Origin: an uncultured Planctomycetaceae bacterium | Lineage (GTDB): Bacteria > Planctomycetota > Planctomycetia > Planctomycetales > Planctomycetaceae | Assembly (NCBI GenBank): GCA_903924405.1 | Contig: CAIYBH010000073.1 | Location: 1-63,770, forward strand | Reading direction: 5' to 3' | DNA: 63,770 bases | In this document: one piece after another, positions 1 through 7,574 of the stretch | Layout of the letters: each line of letters opens with the position of its first letter | Position numbering within the stretch: the first letter of the stretch is position 1 | Made by a program: the position numbers and the translations under genes | Notes under the pieces: model-generated | What the model was told of the DNA's origin: nothing | The model's database searches: none | What the model saw: the letters and a program-made list of their open reading frames with translations, nothing else

Positions 1-72
1 CTATTGGTTCCTGACCCCTTTTCTGACCGGCCCTGGGTGCTTCGCACTATTGGTACCTGACCCCTTTTTCTG
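1..72. repeat. REP-like repeat, copy 1 (tandem half-elements)
   Basis: Two direct copies of the arm CTATTGGTWCCTGACCCC followed by a T-rich CTTTTCTG end, at about 1-25 and 47-72. They are separated by a GGCCCTGGGTGCTTCGCA spacer. The same arm and spacer occur as full inverted repeats at 5701-5778 and 50115-50191, so this is a rearranged or truncated copy of a dispersed element. The window edge may cut it. Confidence 0.75.
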
Positions 73-143
73 CCCACTTTTCTGAACCGGGCTGTTCGGC
101 TATTCTTCCTGATTCTTTTCTGAACCTCTGAAAGAGGAATGAT

Positions 144-1106
144 ATGGAAACGCTGGTTCGCTGGATTGTGACGGGTGTGTTGGTCGGTTTGCTGCCTTTT
201 CCGCAGATCGGTTCGGCTCAGGAGACCGGGGAGGCAGCTGCTTCAGATTCGGCAACTCCTGCAAGCGACGTGTTTTCGGGGCCACAGCCGGGAGAACTCC
301 TGCCGCCGTTGACCCTTCGTCAGGTCCTGGGAGCGGATGCGGGGCAGGAGACGGATCCAGTGACTGTCGCCAATGGTGGCCCGATCGTTCTGGTCTTCGT
401 GCATGACATCAATCGGCAGTCGGTCAGCATGACACGCGTTCTGACGGGGTACACCAAAACGCGGGCAGAGGATGGCCTGCAGACAGGGGTGGTATTCCTG
501 AATGACGATGCCACAGCTGCAGAAGCTCAGATCAAACGCATGGAACATGCACTGACCGAAGGAATTGTGACGGGAGTTTCCTTAGATGGTCGGGAAGGCC
601 CTGGCAGCTACGGCCTGAATCGCAATGTGATGTTGACCATTCTGATTGGCAAGGCTGGGAAGGTGACAGCGAACTATGCTTTGATCCAACCCAGCCTGCA
701 GGTGGACCTGCCGAAGATTTTGAAGAGTGTTGTGGAGGTCGCTGGTGGTGAGGTGCCGAGTCTGAAGGATCTTCCGGGGATGGCCGCCATGGCTCGTCGG
801 GAGAATCAGGCTGAAGAGGAATTGAATCTTCGGCCATTGCTGCAGCCGGTAATTCGCCGCGATGCATCAGCCGAAGCGGTGGAAAAGGCAGCTCTGGAAG
901 TGGAAAAGCAGGCGGCACAGAATCCACGAATCCGCAAAGAAGTCGCGAGAATTGCCAACACCATCATCAACGCGGGAAAGCTGCAGGACTACGGCACACC
1001 GAAAGCGCAGGAGTTTCTGAAGAAATGGGCGACGGAGTTCGCGAAGTCTGAGGCATCGCCGAAGCCACCTGAAAAGTCGGGCGACTCCTCGGGGGCGCGT
1101 CCGTGA
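144..1106 (+). CDS. secreted protein with a thioredoxin/redoxin-like region, no cysteines
   Basis: A 320-residue protein with an N-terminal signal peptide (hydrophobic stretch about residues 8-24, likely cut after GSAQ). Residues about 45-190 read like a redoxin fold: PGELLPPLTL, a beta strand IVLVFVHD, then a late strand LTILIGKAGKV. The protein contains no cysteine, so it cannot be a thiol oxidoreductase of the usual CXXC kind. The C-terminal third is charged and helical. The start is ATG 144, with AAAGAGGA at 131-138 as ribosome binding site. The stop overlaps the GTG start of the next gene by four bases, which suggests translational coupling in a four-gene operon with DUF1549, DUF1501 and WD40 partners. 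The family is inferred from pattern only and the function is unknown. Confidence 0.7.
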   Translation: METLVRWIVTGVLVGLLPFPQIGSAQETGEAAASDSATPASDVFSGPQPGELLPPLTLRQVLGADAGQETDPVTVANGGPIVLVFVHDINRQSVSMTRVLTGYTKTRAEDGLQTGVVFLNDDATAAEAQIKRMEHALTEGIVTGVSLDGREGPGSYGLNRNVMLTILIGKAGKVTANYALIQPSLQVDLPKILKSVVEVAGGEVPSLKDLPGMAAMARRENQAEEELNLRPLLQPVIRRDASAEAVEKAALEVEKQAAQNPRIRKEVARIANTIINAGKLQDYGTPKAQEFLKKWATEFAKSEASPKPPEKSGDSSGARP

Positions 1107-3223
1107 CCGTCTGGGGATTGTGGTGTGCGGTGCTGCTGCTGCCGATGCAGACAGAACCTGCTGTGTCGTTTCAGACTGAGATCCTACCGTTGCTCACCAA
1201 GGCCGGTTGCAATTCAGGGGCCTGTCACGGGGCTGCAGCGGGGCGGGGAGGACTACGTCTGTCACTGTTTGCGGCCGACTCCCGGGCCGATTATGAATCG
1301 ATTGTGCTGGCGCTGGAGGGACGCCGCATCAACCTGAAAACGCCATCCGCCAGTTTGTTCCTGCGCAAACCCGCGGGCTATGTGCACCATGGTGGTGGCG
1401 TGATCTTTGCCGAGGACTCTGATGAGGCGTCGTTGCTGTTGCGATGGATTCAGCAGGGCGTGCCATTTGGTGAGTCTGTTGACGTCCGGGAACTTCAGGT
1501 GCAGCCGTCACTGCATGTCTGCACGAAAATTCCCGAGACCATCGCGCTTGGCGCGACAGCGATTTTCGGCAATGGCGATTCGGCGGACGTCATTTCAAAA
1601 GTGCGGATCAGTATTGCTGACGAGCAGGCAGTGACGCTGAATGCGGATGGAACGGTGACTGTTCAGCGTCCCGGCCAGCACGTGGTGCTCGTCCGCTTCC
1701 TGAACAGGGTCATGCCGATCCGTATTCACGCCCCGTATCTGTCACAGGCTGCCGTGGGCCCGGCAGCGACTGACGAACCTTTGGGGCCCATTGATCGACA
1801 CCTGCGGCAGGTATCACAGGAAATGCGGCTCCCGCTTTCACCTCCGGCTTCGGAGGATGAATGGTTTCGTCGGGTGTCGCTGGATCTGACCGGTCGGCTG
1901 CCGACTCCGGAGGAGGTCCGTGGATTTCTGGACGACAAATCCCCTGACAAGCGGGCGCAAAAAATCGATCAGTTGATGGCCGGGTCAGCCTTCGTGGATC
2001 TCTGGACGCTGCGATTTTCTCGCCTGCTGCGCCTGCAGAGTCTTCCGGGGGATCAGCAGCTCTTTGAGGCAGCGGTCAGTATGGTGCGTGAGGTGATTGC
2101 GCGGGATGGTTCCCTGGATGAGTTGGCGCGACAACTGCTGACGGCGACCGGGGACTCGCACGAGAATGGTGCTGCCTCCTGGAGCCGCATGGTGCCCGAC
2201 GCGCGGGTTCATGCCGAGCGGATTGGCGAGGTGTTTGTGGGGGCACGACTGGGATGTGCGAATTGTCACAACCACCCCCTCGACCGCTGGACTCAGGATG
2301 ATTACCACGGACTGGCAGCAGTCTTCGCTCGACTGGACCGTTCCCGTGTTGTGCAGTTGCGTGAACGTGGTGCGGTCACAAATCCACGAACTGGGGAACC
2401 AGCTGTACCTCGTATTCCCGGCGTCGGTGATCTCGGCAGTGACGGTGATCAGCGTGTTGCGATCGCCGACTGGGTCCTCGCGGAGCCGGAACTGCGATTT
2501 GCCCGGGTTACCGTGAACCGACTCTGGAAATTCATGTTCGGACGAGGACTAGTTGAGCCTGTTGATGATCTGCGTGATACCAACCCCGCAACACATCCGG
2601 AACTGCTCACCTGGCTCGCGCAGGACTTTGCGAAGCACGGTTATCGGATTCGGCACACGTTGAAACAGATGGTACTCAGTCGGGCGTGGGGGGCCAGCAG
2701 TCAGCCTGTCCCCGGAAACGAACAGGACGATCGATTCTATTCCCGTTACTATCGACGTTCCCTGTCACCAGAGGTGTTGCTGGACGCGATTGCTGATGTC
2801 ACCGCGGTGCCTGGAGCCTTCTCTGCGCATCAGACGGCATTGGCTGTGCAGGTACTGGATCCGGCTCGTCCTGCCGGAAGTCTGGATTTGCTGGGACGCT
2901 GTATTCCGGGGCGTGGGTGTATTGGGGAGAGTGGTAGAACGGCTGGGCTTCCAGCGAAGCTGCACCTGTTGAATGGTGATGTCATCAATGCGAGGCTGCA
3001 GCATCGTGAGGGGCGTTTGCAGAGAAACATTGAGCAGGGGCAAAGTTCTGCAGAAATCGTCAGGGAGTTTTATCTGCGTGGTCTGGGACGACTGCCGGAC
3101 GAGCGGGAGCAGCAGATGTGGGATGAACAGCTGAGCACGGCAACAGGCGACGAGCTCCGGCGACGACTGGAAGATTTTGTGTGGGCGATGTTGAACAGTC
3201 GCGACTTTTCCGAGAATCATTGA
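1103..3223 (+). CDS. DUF1549/DUF1553 (PSCyt2-PSD1) secreted protein with Ig-like domain
   Basis: 706 residues starting at a GTG that overlaps the previous stop. Order of parts: signal peptide (1-22); a cytochrome-like N-terminal segment with C36-X4-C41-H42; a Big_2-type Ig-like domain (about 150-215); DUF1549 (about 225-400) with a CANCHNHP motif; DUF1553 (about 450-700). These families are abundant in planctomycetes and usually sit directly upstream of a DUF1501 gene, as here. Family knowledge points to an exported c-type-cytochrome-related protein used with secreted hydrolases, but the reaction is not established. The first haem-like motif has four residues between the cysteines instead of two, so covalent haem there is uncertain. 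Domain order and neighbours make the family call secure. Confidence 0.92.
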   Translation: MTVWGLWCAVLLLPMQTEPAVSFQTEILPLLTKAGCNSGACHGAAAGRGGLRLSLFAADSRADYESIVLALEGRRINLKTPSASLFLRKPAGYVHHGGGVIFAEDSDEASLLLRWIQQGVPFGESVDVRELQVQPSLHVCTKIPETIALGATAIFGNGDSADVISKVRISIADEQAVTLNADGTVTVQRPGQHVVLVRFLNRVMPIRIHAPYLSQAAVGPAATDEPLGPIDRHLRQVSQEMRLPLSPPASEDEWFRRVSLDLTGRLPTPEEVRGFLDDKSPDKRAQKIDQLMAGSAFVDLWTLRFSRLLRLQSLPGDQQLFEAAVSMVREVIARDGSLDELARQLLTATGDSHENGAASWSRMVPDARVHAERIGEVFVGARLGCANCHNHPLDRWTQDDYHGLAAVFARLDRSRVVQLRERGAVTNPRTGEPAVPRIPGVGDLGSDGDQRVAIADWVLAEPELRFARVTVNRLWKFMFGRGLVEPVDDLRDTNPATHPELLTWLAQDFAKHGYRIRHTLKQMVLSRAWGASSQPVPGNEQDDRFYSRYYRRSLSPEVLLDAIADVTAVPGAFSAHQTALAVQVLDPARPAGSLDLLGRCIPGRGCIGESGRTAGLPAKLHLLNGDVINARLQHREGRLQRNIEQGQSSAEIVREFYLRGLGRLPDEREQQMWDEQLSTATGDELRRRLEDFVWAMLNSRDFSENH

Positions 3224-3237
3224 GACGGAGACATAGC

Positions 3238-4572
3238 ATGCCGAACGATGATGGTTGCGTGCTGCCTCGGCGACGAATGGCGCGCCGTGATTCGATTCAG
3301 GCGGGACTGCTAAGCTGGCTGGGGCTGAGTGTCAGCGCGGCTCAGTCATTGCGTGCTGACGGCCTTTCACCGCGAGTTGCATCTGCGAAATCCTGCATTC
3401 TGTTGTGGCTGGATGGTGGACCGACTCATCTTGAAACCTTCGATCTGAAGCCGGACGCGCCGAGGGAGATTCGCGGACCGTTCTCGCCGATTGCCACATC
3501 GGTCCCGGGCCTGGACCTGAGTGAGTTATTGCCGCAGACAGCATTGCAGGCCAGGCATCTTGCGCTGATTCGCTCGATGACCTCGCCGCTTGGGGAGCAC
3601 GGGCTGGCCAATCAGTACCTGATGACCGGATATCAACCGTCACCGGTTCTTGAGTATCCTGAGTATGGGTCTGTTGTTGCGCGGCTGCGACCGGGAACGG
3701 GGCTGCTGCCACCGTTCATTGCCATTCCTGAAGGCAATTCCGGAAGCTCTGGATTCCTGGACAGTGCCTTTCAGCCGTTTGCGACGGGGGGCGATCCATC
3801 GAAGGTCGACTTTCGGGTACGAGACCTGAGCTTATTTGCGGAAGTGGATGAATCGCGGCTGCACCGACGGCGGGATTTCGTGCGTGCCTTCGACCGAGCA
3901 CGTGATCCGTCGTCAGACACCTCCGGTGGCCGGCTCGGATCAGACGTCGCCTTTGAGCAAGCCTGCCGCATGCTGTTGTCACCTGAAGCAACGCAGGCCT
4001 TCGATCTTACCCGGGAACCGGATGAAGTGCGTGCTCGGTATGGACCACGCATGTTTGGGCAGAGCTGCCTGCTGGCTCGACGACTTGTCGAACGGGGGGT
4101 TCCCTTTGTCACGGTGACCAATGCGGGGTGGGACACTCATGACAGTCTGGTGCTGCCACTGAAAGAAGGTTTTGCAGGTGCCAAAGTCGGGGTTGGTTTG
4201 ATTCCCGTGTTTGATGCGGCGTTTTCGGCCCTGATCAGTGACCTCAGCGAACGCGGCTTGCTCGAGGAAACTCTGGTCATTGCCATGGGAGAATTCGGGA
4301 GGACTCCGAAACTGAATTCGCGGGGAGGACGCGATCACTGGCCTCGTGTTTTCAGCGTTGTTCTGGCAGGAGCTGGCATCTCTGGGGGTCAGGTGATCGG
4401 AGCCAGTGATCGCATCGGCGAAAGTCCGGCGGAAGATCCGGTGACACCCAGCGATCTGGCCGCGTCGATTTATACGTTGCTGGGAATAGATCCTGCTCAC
4501 GAGTTCGTGACTGCAGACGGCCGCCCGATTCGAGTGAATCAGGGTGGGCGATTGATTCGCCAGTTGTTGTGA
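3238..4572 (+). CDS. DUF1501 protein (alkaline phosphatase/sulfatase-like fold), Tat-type signal
   Basis: 444 residues from ATG 3238, preceded by GACGGAGA; an upstream in-frame start at 3181 would overlap the previous gene and lacks a signal. The N terminus has twin arginines (RRRMARRDS) before a hydrophobic stretch, as in Tat-exported DUF1501 proteins. Typical family blocks are present: LLWLDGGPTHLETFD near residue 60, the GEHGLANQYLMTGY block, GEFGRTP, and a C-terminal DLAASIYTLLGIDP. DUF1501 proteins share the alkaline phosphatase superfamily fold and nearly always accompany DUF1549/DUF1553 proteins. The intergenic gap is only 14 bases, so the two are co-transcribed. The substrate is unknown; sulfated or phosphorylated polymers are a common guess, not shown here. 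Confidence 0.93.
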   Translation: MPNDDGCVLPRRRMARRDSIQAGLLSWLGLSVSAAQSLRADGLSPRVASAKSCILLWLDGGPTHLETFDLKPDAPREIRGPFSPIATSVPGLDLSELLPQTALQARHLALIRSMTSPLGEHGLANQYLMTGYQPSPVLEYPEYGSVVARLRPGTGLLPPFIAIPEGNSGSSGFLDSAFQPFATGGDPSKVDFRVRDLSLFAEVDESRLHRRRDFVRAFDRARDPSSDTSGGRLGSDVAFEQACRMLLSPEATQAFDLTREPDEVRARYGPRMFGQSCLLARRLVERGVPFVTVTNAGWDTHDSLVLPLKEGFAGAKVGVGLIPVFDAAFSALISDLSERGLLEETLVIAMGEFGRTPKLNSRGGRDHWPRVFSVVLAGAGISGGQVIGASDRIGESPAEDPVTPSDLAASIYTLLGIDPAHEFVTADGRPIRVNQGGRLIRQLL

Positions 4573-4723
4573 CCGAGCATGGAGATGTCGGTAAAACGCG
4601 AATCGGACGATCACGTGTCCCGGCTGATGTTACGGGCAGGACCGTGAGTTTGTCGGCCGCAGCCGGATCACCCGTCGTCAGGGAGACGTCATGAGATGCT
4701 GTTCTGTTCCACAGGAGTGTTGC

Positions 4724-5677
4724 ATGCTGCGTATCCTGGTATTGCTGGTGGTGTGGATTTCAGGACCGCAGTGGTGTCAGGGAGAACCAACAGACGCCCC
4801 ATGGACTGCCGCGATCTTCTCGGCTGATGGCCGAACCGTTTTTGCGGGCTCGCAGGCTGGCGTGACTGAGTTTGAGTGGCCGCAGATGAACCCACTTCGA
4901 ACCTTTGCGGTTCCGGTTGAGAATATCCATGACTTGCTGCTGACGGCCGACCAGAGCACGTTGTTGATTGCCGGAGGGACGCCGAGCGAATCCGGATGTG
5001 TCGTTGAGCTGCATCTAACCACGGGACACAGCCAGACACTGGATGTCGGCGAGGATGTGGTGCTCAGGGTTCAACTGATAAACGGCGAAAAGAAACTGAT
5101 TGCTGCGACAGCGCAGTCTGTGTGTTATGTGATGGATCGGGAAACTCGCCGGATCGAACAGCAGTTTGGCGGACACTCCGGGGCCGTGCTTGCTTTGCAG
5201 CGCATCTCGGATTCATTGGTGATTTCGGCGGGAACCGATCAGACTCTGCAGCTTTGGAATCCTGCGGATGGGAGACCGAAACGGACCATGAATAATCATG
5301 TGGCAGCCGTCAACGATCTGGTGACTCTGATGAAATCGGAGGGAGCCACTGGTCCGCCTGCCACACCAGACTTACCCCTGCTGCTGGCATCGACAGGTGA
5401 CGACCGCACTGTGCGACTCTGGTACCCGGAGACTGGCCGGATGCTGCGATTCGTGAAATTGCCGCACGTTGCGCGAAGTCTGGCGTTTTCTGTTGACGGA
5501 ACGCGGATCTACGCTGGCTGTGATGACGGGACCGTGCGGATTCTGGACGTGGCCAGTCTTCGGCTTCTGGCGGACACCCCGACACCTTGTGGTCGAATTT
5601 TTGTCCTTGCGCGACATCCCGGCTCGGATGACCTGCTGGTCGCCGGACAAAGTGGTCTGACACGCATGCAACCGTAA
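4724..5677 (+). CDS. secreted WD40-repeat protein
   Basis: 317 residues from ATG 4724, which has AGGAG six bases upstream and begins directly with a signal peptide (LRILVLLVVWISG). ATG 4691 is an in-frame alternative. WD40 repeats are visible from about residue 20: IFSADGRTVFAGSQ, an ALQRISDSLVISAGTDQTLQLW unit near the middle, ASTGDDRTVRLW, and FSVDGTRIYAGCDDGTVRIL. About seven blades would form one propeller, a protein-interaction scaffold. It is the last gene of the DUF1549/DUF1501 operon, a frequent planctomycete arrangement. A REP-like hairpin begins 24 bases after the stop and may act as transcript end. Confidence 0.85.
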   Translation: MLRILVLLVVWISGPQWCQGEPTDAPWTAAIFSADGRTVFAGSQAGVTEFEWPQMNPLRTFAVPVENIHDLLLTADQSTLLIAGGTPSESGCVVELHLTTGHSQTLDVGEDVVLRVQLINGEKKLIAATAQSVCYVMDRETRRIEQQFGGHSGAVLALQRISDSLVISAGTDQTLQLWNPADGRPKRTMNNHVAAVNDLVTLMKSEGATGPPATPDLPLLLASTGDDRTVRLWYPETGRMLRFVKLPHVARSLAFSVDGTRIYAGCDDGTVRILDVASLRLLADTPTPCGRIFVLARHPGSDDLLVAGQSGLTRMQP

Positions 5678-5700
5678 ATACATTTTGGGATGGTGGCGGG

Positions 5701-5778
5701 CAGAAAAAGGGGTCAGGTACCAATAGCCAAATGGCCCGGAGGGTGCTACGCACTATTGGTACCTGCCCCGTTTTTCTG
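5701..5778. repeat. REP-like palindromic repeat, copy 2
   Basis: An inverted repeat with arms of about 26 bases: CAGAAAAAGGGGTCAGGTAC... on the left and its near-perfect complement ...GTACCTGCCCCGTTTTTCTG on the right. A spacer CCAAATGGCCCGGAGGGTGC... lies between. It starts 24 bases after the WD40 stop. The spacer and arms match copy 3 at 50115-50191. Confidence 0.88.
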
Positions 5779-5867
5779 CCCACGGGGATCGGAAATCGGA
5801 CCTTCTGGTCCTCGAAAACGTTCATTTCTGCTGAAAAAAGGGAAGAAAGAATTGTCGTTTGACGAAT

Positions 5868-5883
5868 AGTTGTCTGGACAACT
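5868..5883. promoter_or_regulatory. palindrome upstream of the flavoprotein gene
   Basis: AGTTGTC-TG-GACAACT, a perfect 7-base dyad about 90 bases upstream of the next start. It could be an operator. No convincing sigma-70 promoter could be fixed beside it. Confidence 0.3.
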
Positions 5884-5973
5884 GTTGAGGGCCAATCTAG
5901 GATCAGACCAACGGCGAGCCGCCGTTTTTGCATTCAGGATCGCAGAACATCATTGTCTACGACAGGTGACCCG

Positions 5974-7305
5974 ATGATCAGTGCAGTTCCGGAAGTGGTG
6001 TGTGACGCAGATGTGGTTGTGATCGGCGGTGGGCCGGCGGGTTCCACGGTGGCCACCCTGATGGCTCAGCAGGGGTTAAACGTCCAGTTGTTCGAACGGG
6101 ACCATTTTCCTCGTTTTCATGTGGGCGAATCGCTGATTCCGGAGACGTACTGGGTATTGAAGCGATTGAACATGCTGCCCAAACTGAAGGGCAGTCGTTT
6201 CGTGAAGAAACGCAGCGTGCAGTTTGTCAGCTACAACGGCAAGGCGTCTGCGCCGTTCTATTTCGAAGACAACAACCCGCACGAGTGTTCTCAGACGTGG
6301 CAGGTGGTCCGGAGTGAGTTCGACCACATTATGCTGAACAACGCGAGGGAGCATGGCGTTGAGGCTCATGAGGGCGCCCGAGTTAAGGACGTGATTTTCG
6401 AAGGCGATCGGGCGACCGGCGTACGCGTGATGCTGGAAGATGGGACTCAGCGTCTGGTGAATTCAAAAGTTGTCGTGGACGCCAGCGGTCAGAGCGGGCT
6501 GCTGATGAATCGTCTGAAACTGCGGACGTGGGATCCGTTGCTGAACAAAGGCGCGATCTGGACGTACTGGGAAAACTGTTACCAGGATTCGGGGCGCGAT
6601 GAGGGTGCGACGGTGATTCTGCAGACAGCCGATCGGAAGGGCTGGTTCTGGTACATTCCGCTGCATGGAAATCGTGCAAGCGTGGGAATTGTCGCGCCGT
6701 TTGATTATCTGTTCAAAGGGCGCGCCGGTCACGAGCAGACCTACCAGGAAGAGGTGGAGAAGTGTGTCGGTGTCGCCGAACGGCTCGCGGGTGCAAACCG
6801 AGTCTCGGGTTACTTTGCGACTCGTGACTTTTCTTATCGCTGCAACAGGGTGGCTGGTCCCGGTTGGGTACTTGTTGGTGATGCGTTCGGATTCCTCGAT
6901 CCGCTGTATTCTTCAGGTCTGTTGCTGGCGCTGAAGTCTGGTGAAATGGCTGCTGATTCAATTGGAGAGGCGTTCCGAAAGAACGATTTTTCGGAAGAGC
7001 AACTCGGGAACTGGGGCCCGCTGCTCAACAAGGGCATCGACCGAATTCGGCGTCTGGTGTGCGAGTTCTACGAGGGTTTCAACTTCGGAAACTTTGTCAG
7101 GAACTACCCGGGACTCAAGGGAAGAATTACGGACCTGCTGATCGGCGATTTGTTTGACGACAAAGTGGATGAGGTGTGGGCCCCCATGGAGTCTCTGTAT
7201 CCGGAAGGACGCAGTGTGCCGGTGGCATGGGATTCCGGCACCGCTCCCGAGATTGCCGCTCAGAAGCGGAACGAGTTACACATCCCTGAGGGTGTAGCCC
7301 CTTAG
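5974..7305 (+). CDS. FAD-dependent oxidoreductase, tryptophan-halogenase/geranylgeranyl-reductase-like
   Basis: 443 residues from ATG 5974 (AGGTGA just upstream); TTG 5953 is an alternative adding seven residues. An N-terminal Rossmann motif VVIGGGPAGSTVA binds FAD. It is followed by FPRFHVGESLIP, typical of flavin-dependent halogenases and related reductases, and later GWFWYIPL, which fits the halogenase WxWxIP signature. The second FAD motif is VLVGDAFGFLDPLYSSG. Known members either chlorinate aromatic substrates or reduce isoprenoid chains. The active-site lysine of true halogenases cannot be assigned with confidence here, so substrate and reaction stay open. No biosynthetic cluster surrounds it: upstream is the end of the WD40 operon and downstream a convergent lipase-like gene. 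Confidence 0.85.
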   Translation: MISAVPEVVCDADVVVIGGGPAGSTVATLMAQQGLNVQLFERDHFPRFHVGESLIPETYWVLKRLNMLPKLKGSRFVKKRSVQFVSYNGKASAPFYFEDNNPHECSQTWQVVRSEFDHIMLNNAREHGVEAHEGARVKDVIFEGDRATGVRVMLEDGTQRLVNSKVVVDASGQSGLLMNRLKLRTWDPLLNKGAIWTYWENCYQDSGRDEGATVILQTADRKGWFWYIPLHGNRASVGIVAPFDYLFKGRAGHEQTYQEEVEKCVGVAERLAGANRVSGYFATRDFSYRCNRVAGPGWVLVGDAFGFLDPLYSSGLLLALKSGEMAADSIGEAFRKNDFSEEQLGNWGPLLNKGIDRIRRLVCEFYEGFNFGNFVRNYPGLKGRITDLLIGDLFDDKVDEVWAPMESLYPEGRSVPVAWDSGTAPEIAAQKRNELHIPEGVAP

Positions 7306-7354
7306 ATTTACTGAGCAGAGAGTTTCCTCTGATCATTTGCAGGCAACTCCAGTT

Positions 7355-7396
7355 CAACGCGATTGCTGAAGCCTTCGGGCTTTAGTGATCGCGTTG
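7355..7396. terminator. 19-bp perfect hairpin with TTCG loop between convergent genes
   Basis: CAACGCGATTGCTGAAGCC and GGCTTTAGTGATCGCGTTG pair along all 19 positions (three G-U pairs) around a TTCG tetraloop. It lies 50 bases after the flavoprotein stop and on the 3' side of the convergent hydrolase gene. No U-run follows on either strand, so it may block exonucleases or end transcripts inefficiently in both directions. Confidence 0.6.
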
Positions 7397-7526
7397 TCGC
7401 ATTTACGCCGAAGTGCTTCGATTTGCTGAGTGGCCCTCGCGTCATCCGACAGTGTTACGATCGCCGGCAATGGTTGGTCTCCAGCTATTCGGGCATTGCC
7501 TACCATCACGCCGTTGCGTTTTTTTA

Positions 7527-7560
7527 CAGAATGGCCTGAGTGGCAGAATGGCCTGAGTGA
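7527..7560. repeat. 17-bp tandem direct repeat
   Basis: CAGAATGGCCTGAGTGG is followed at once by CAGAATGGCCTGAGTGA, just beyond the 3' end of the minus-strand hydrolase gene. This looks like a simple local duplication. Confidence 0.8.
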
Positions 7561-7574
7561 CAGGCTGCGGCGTG

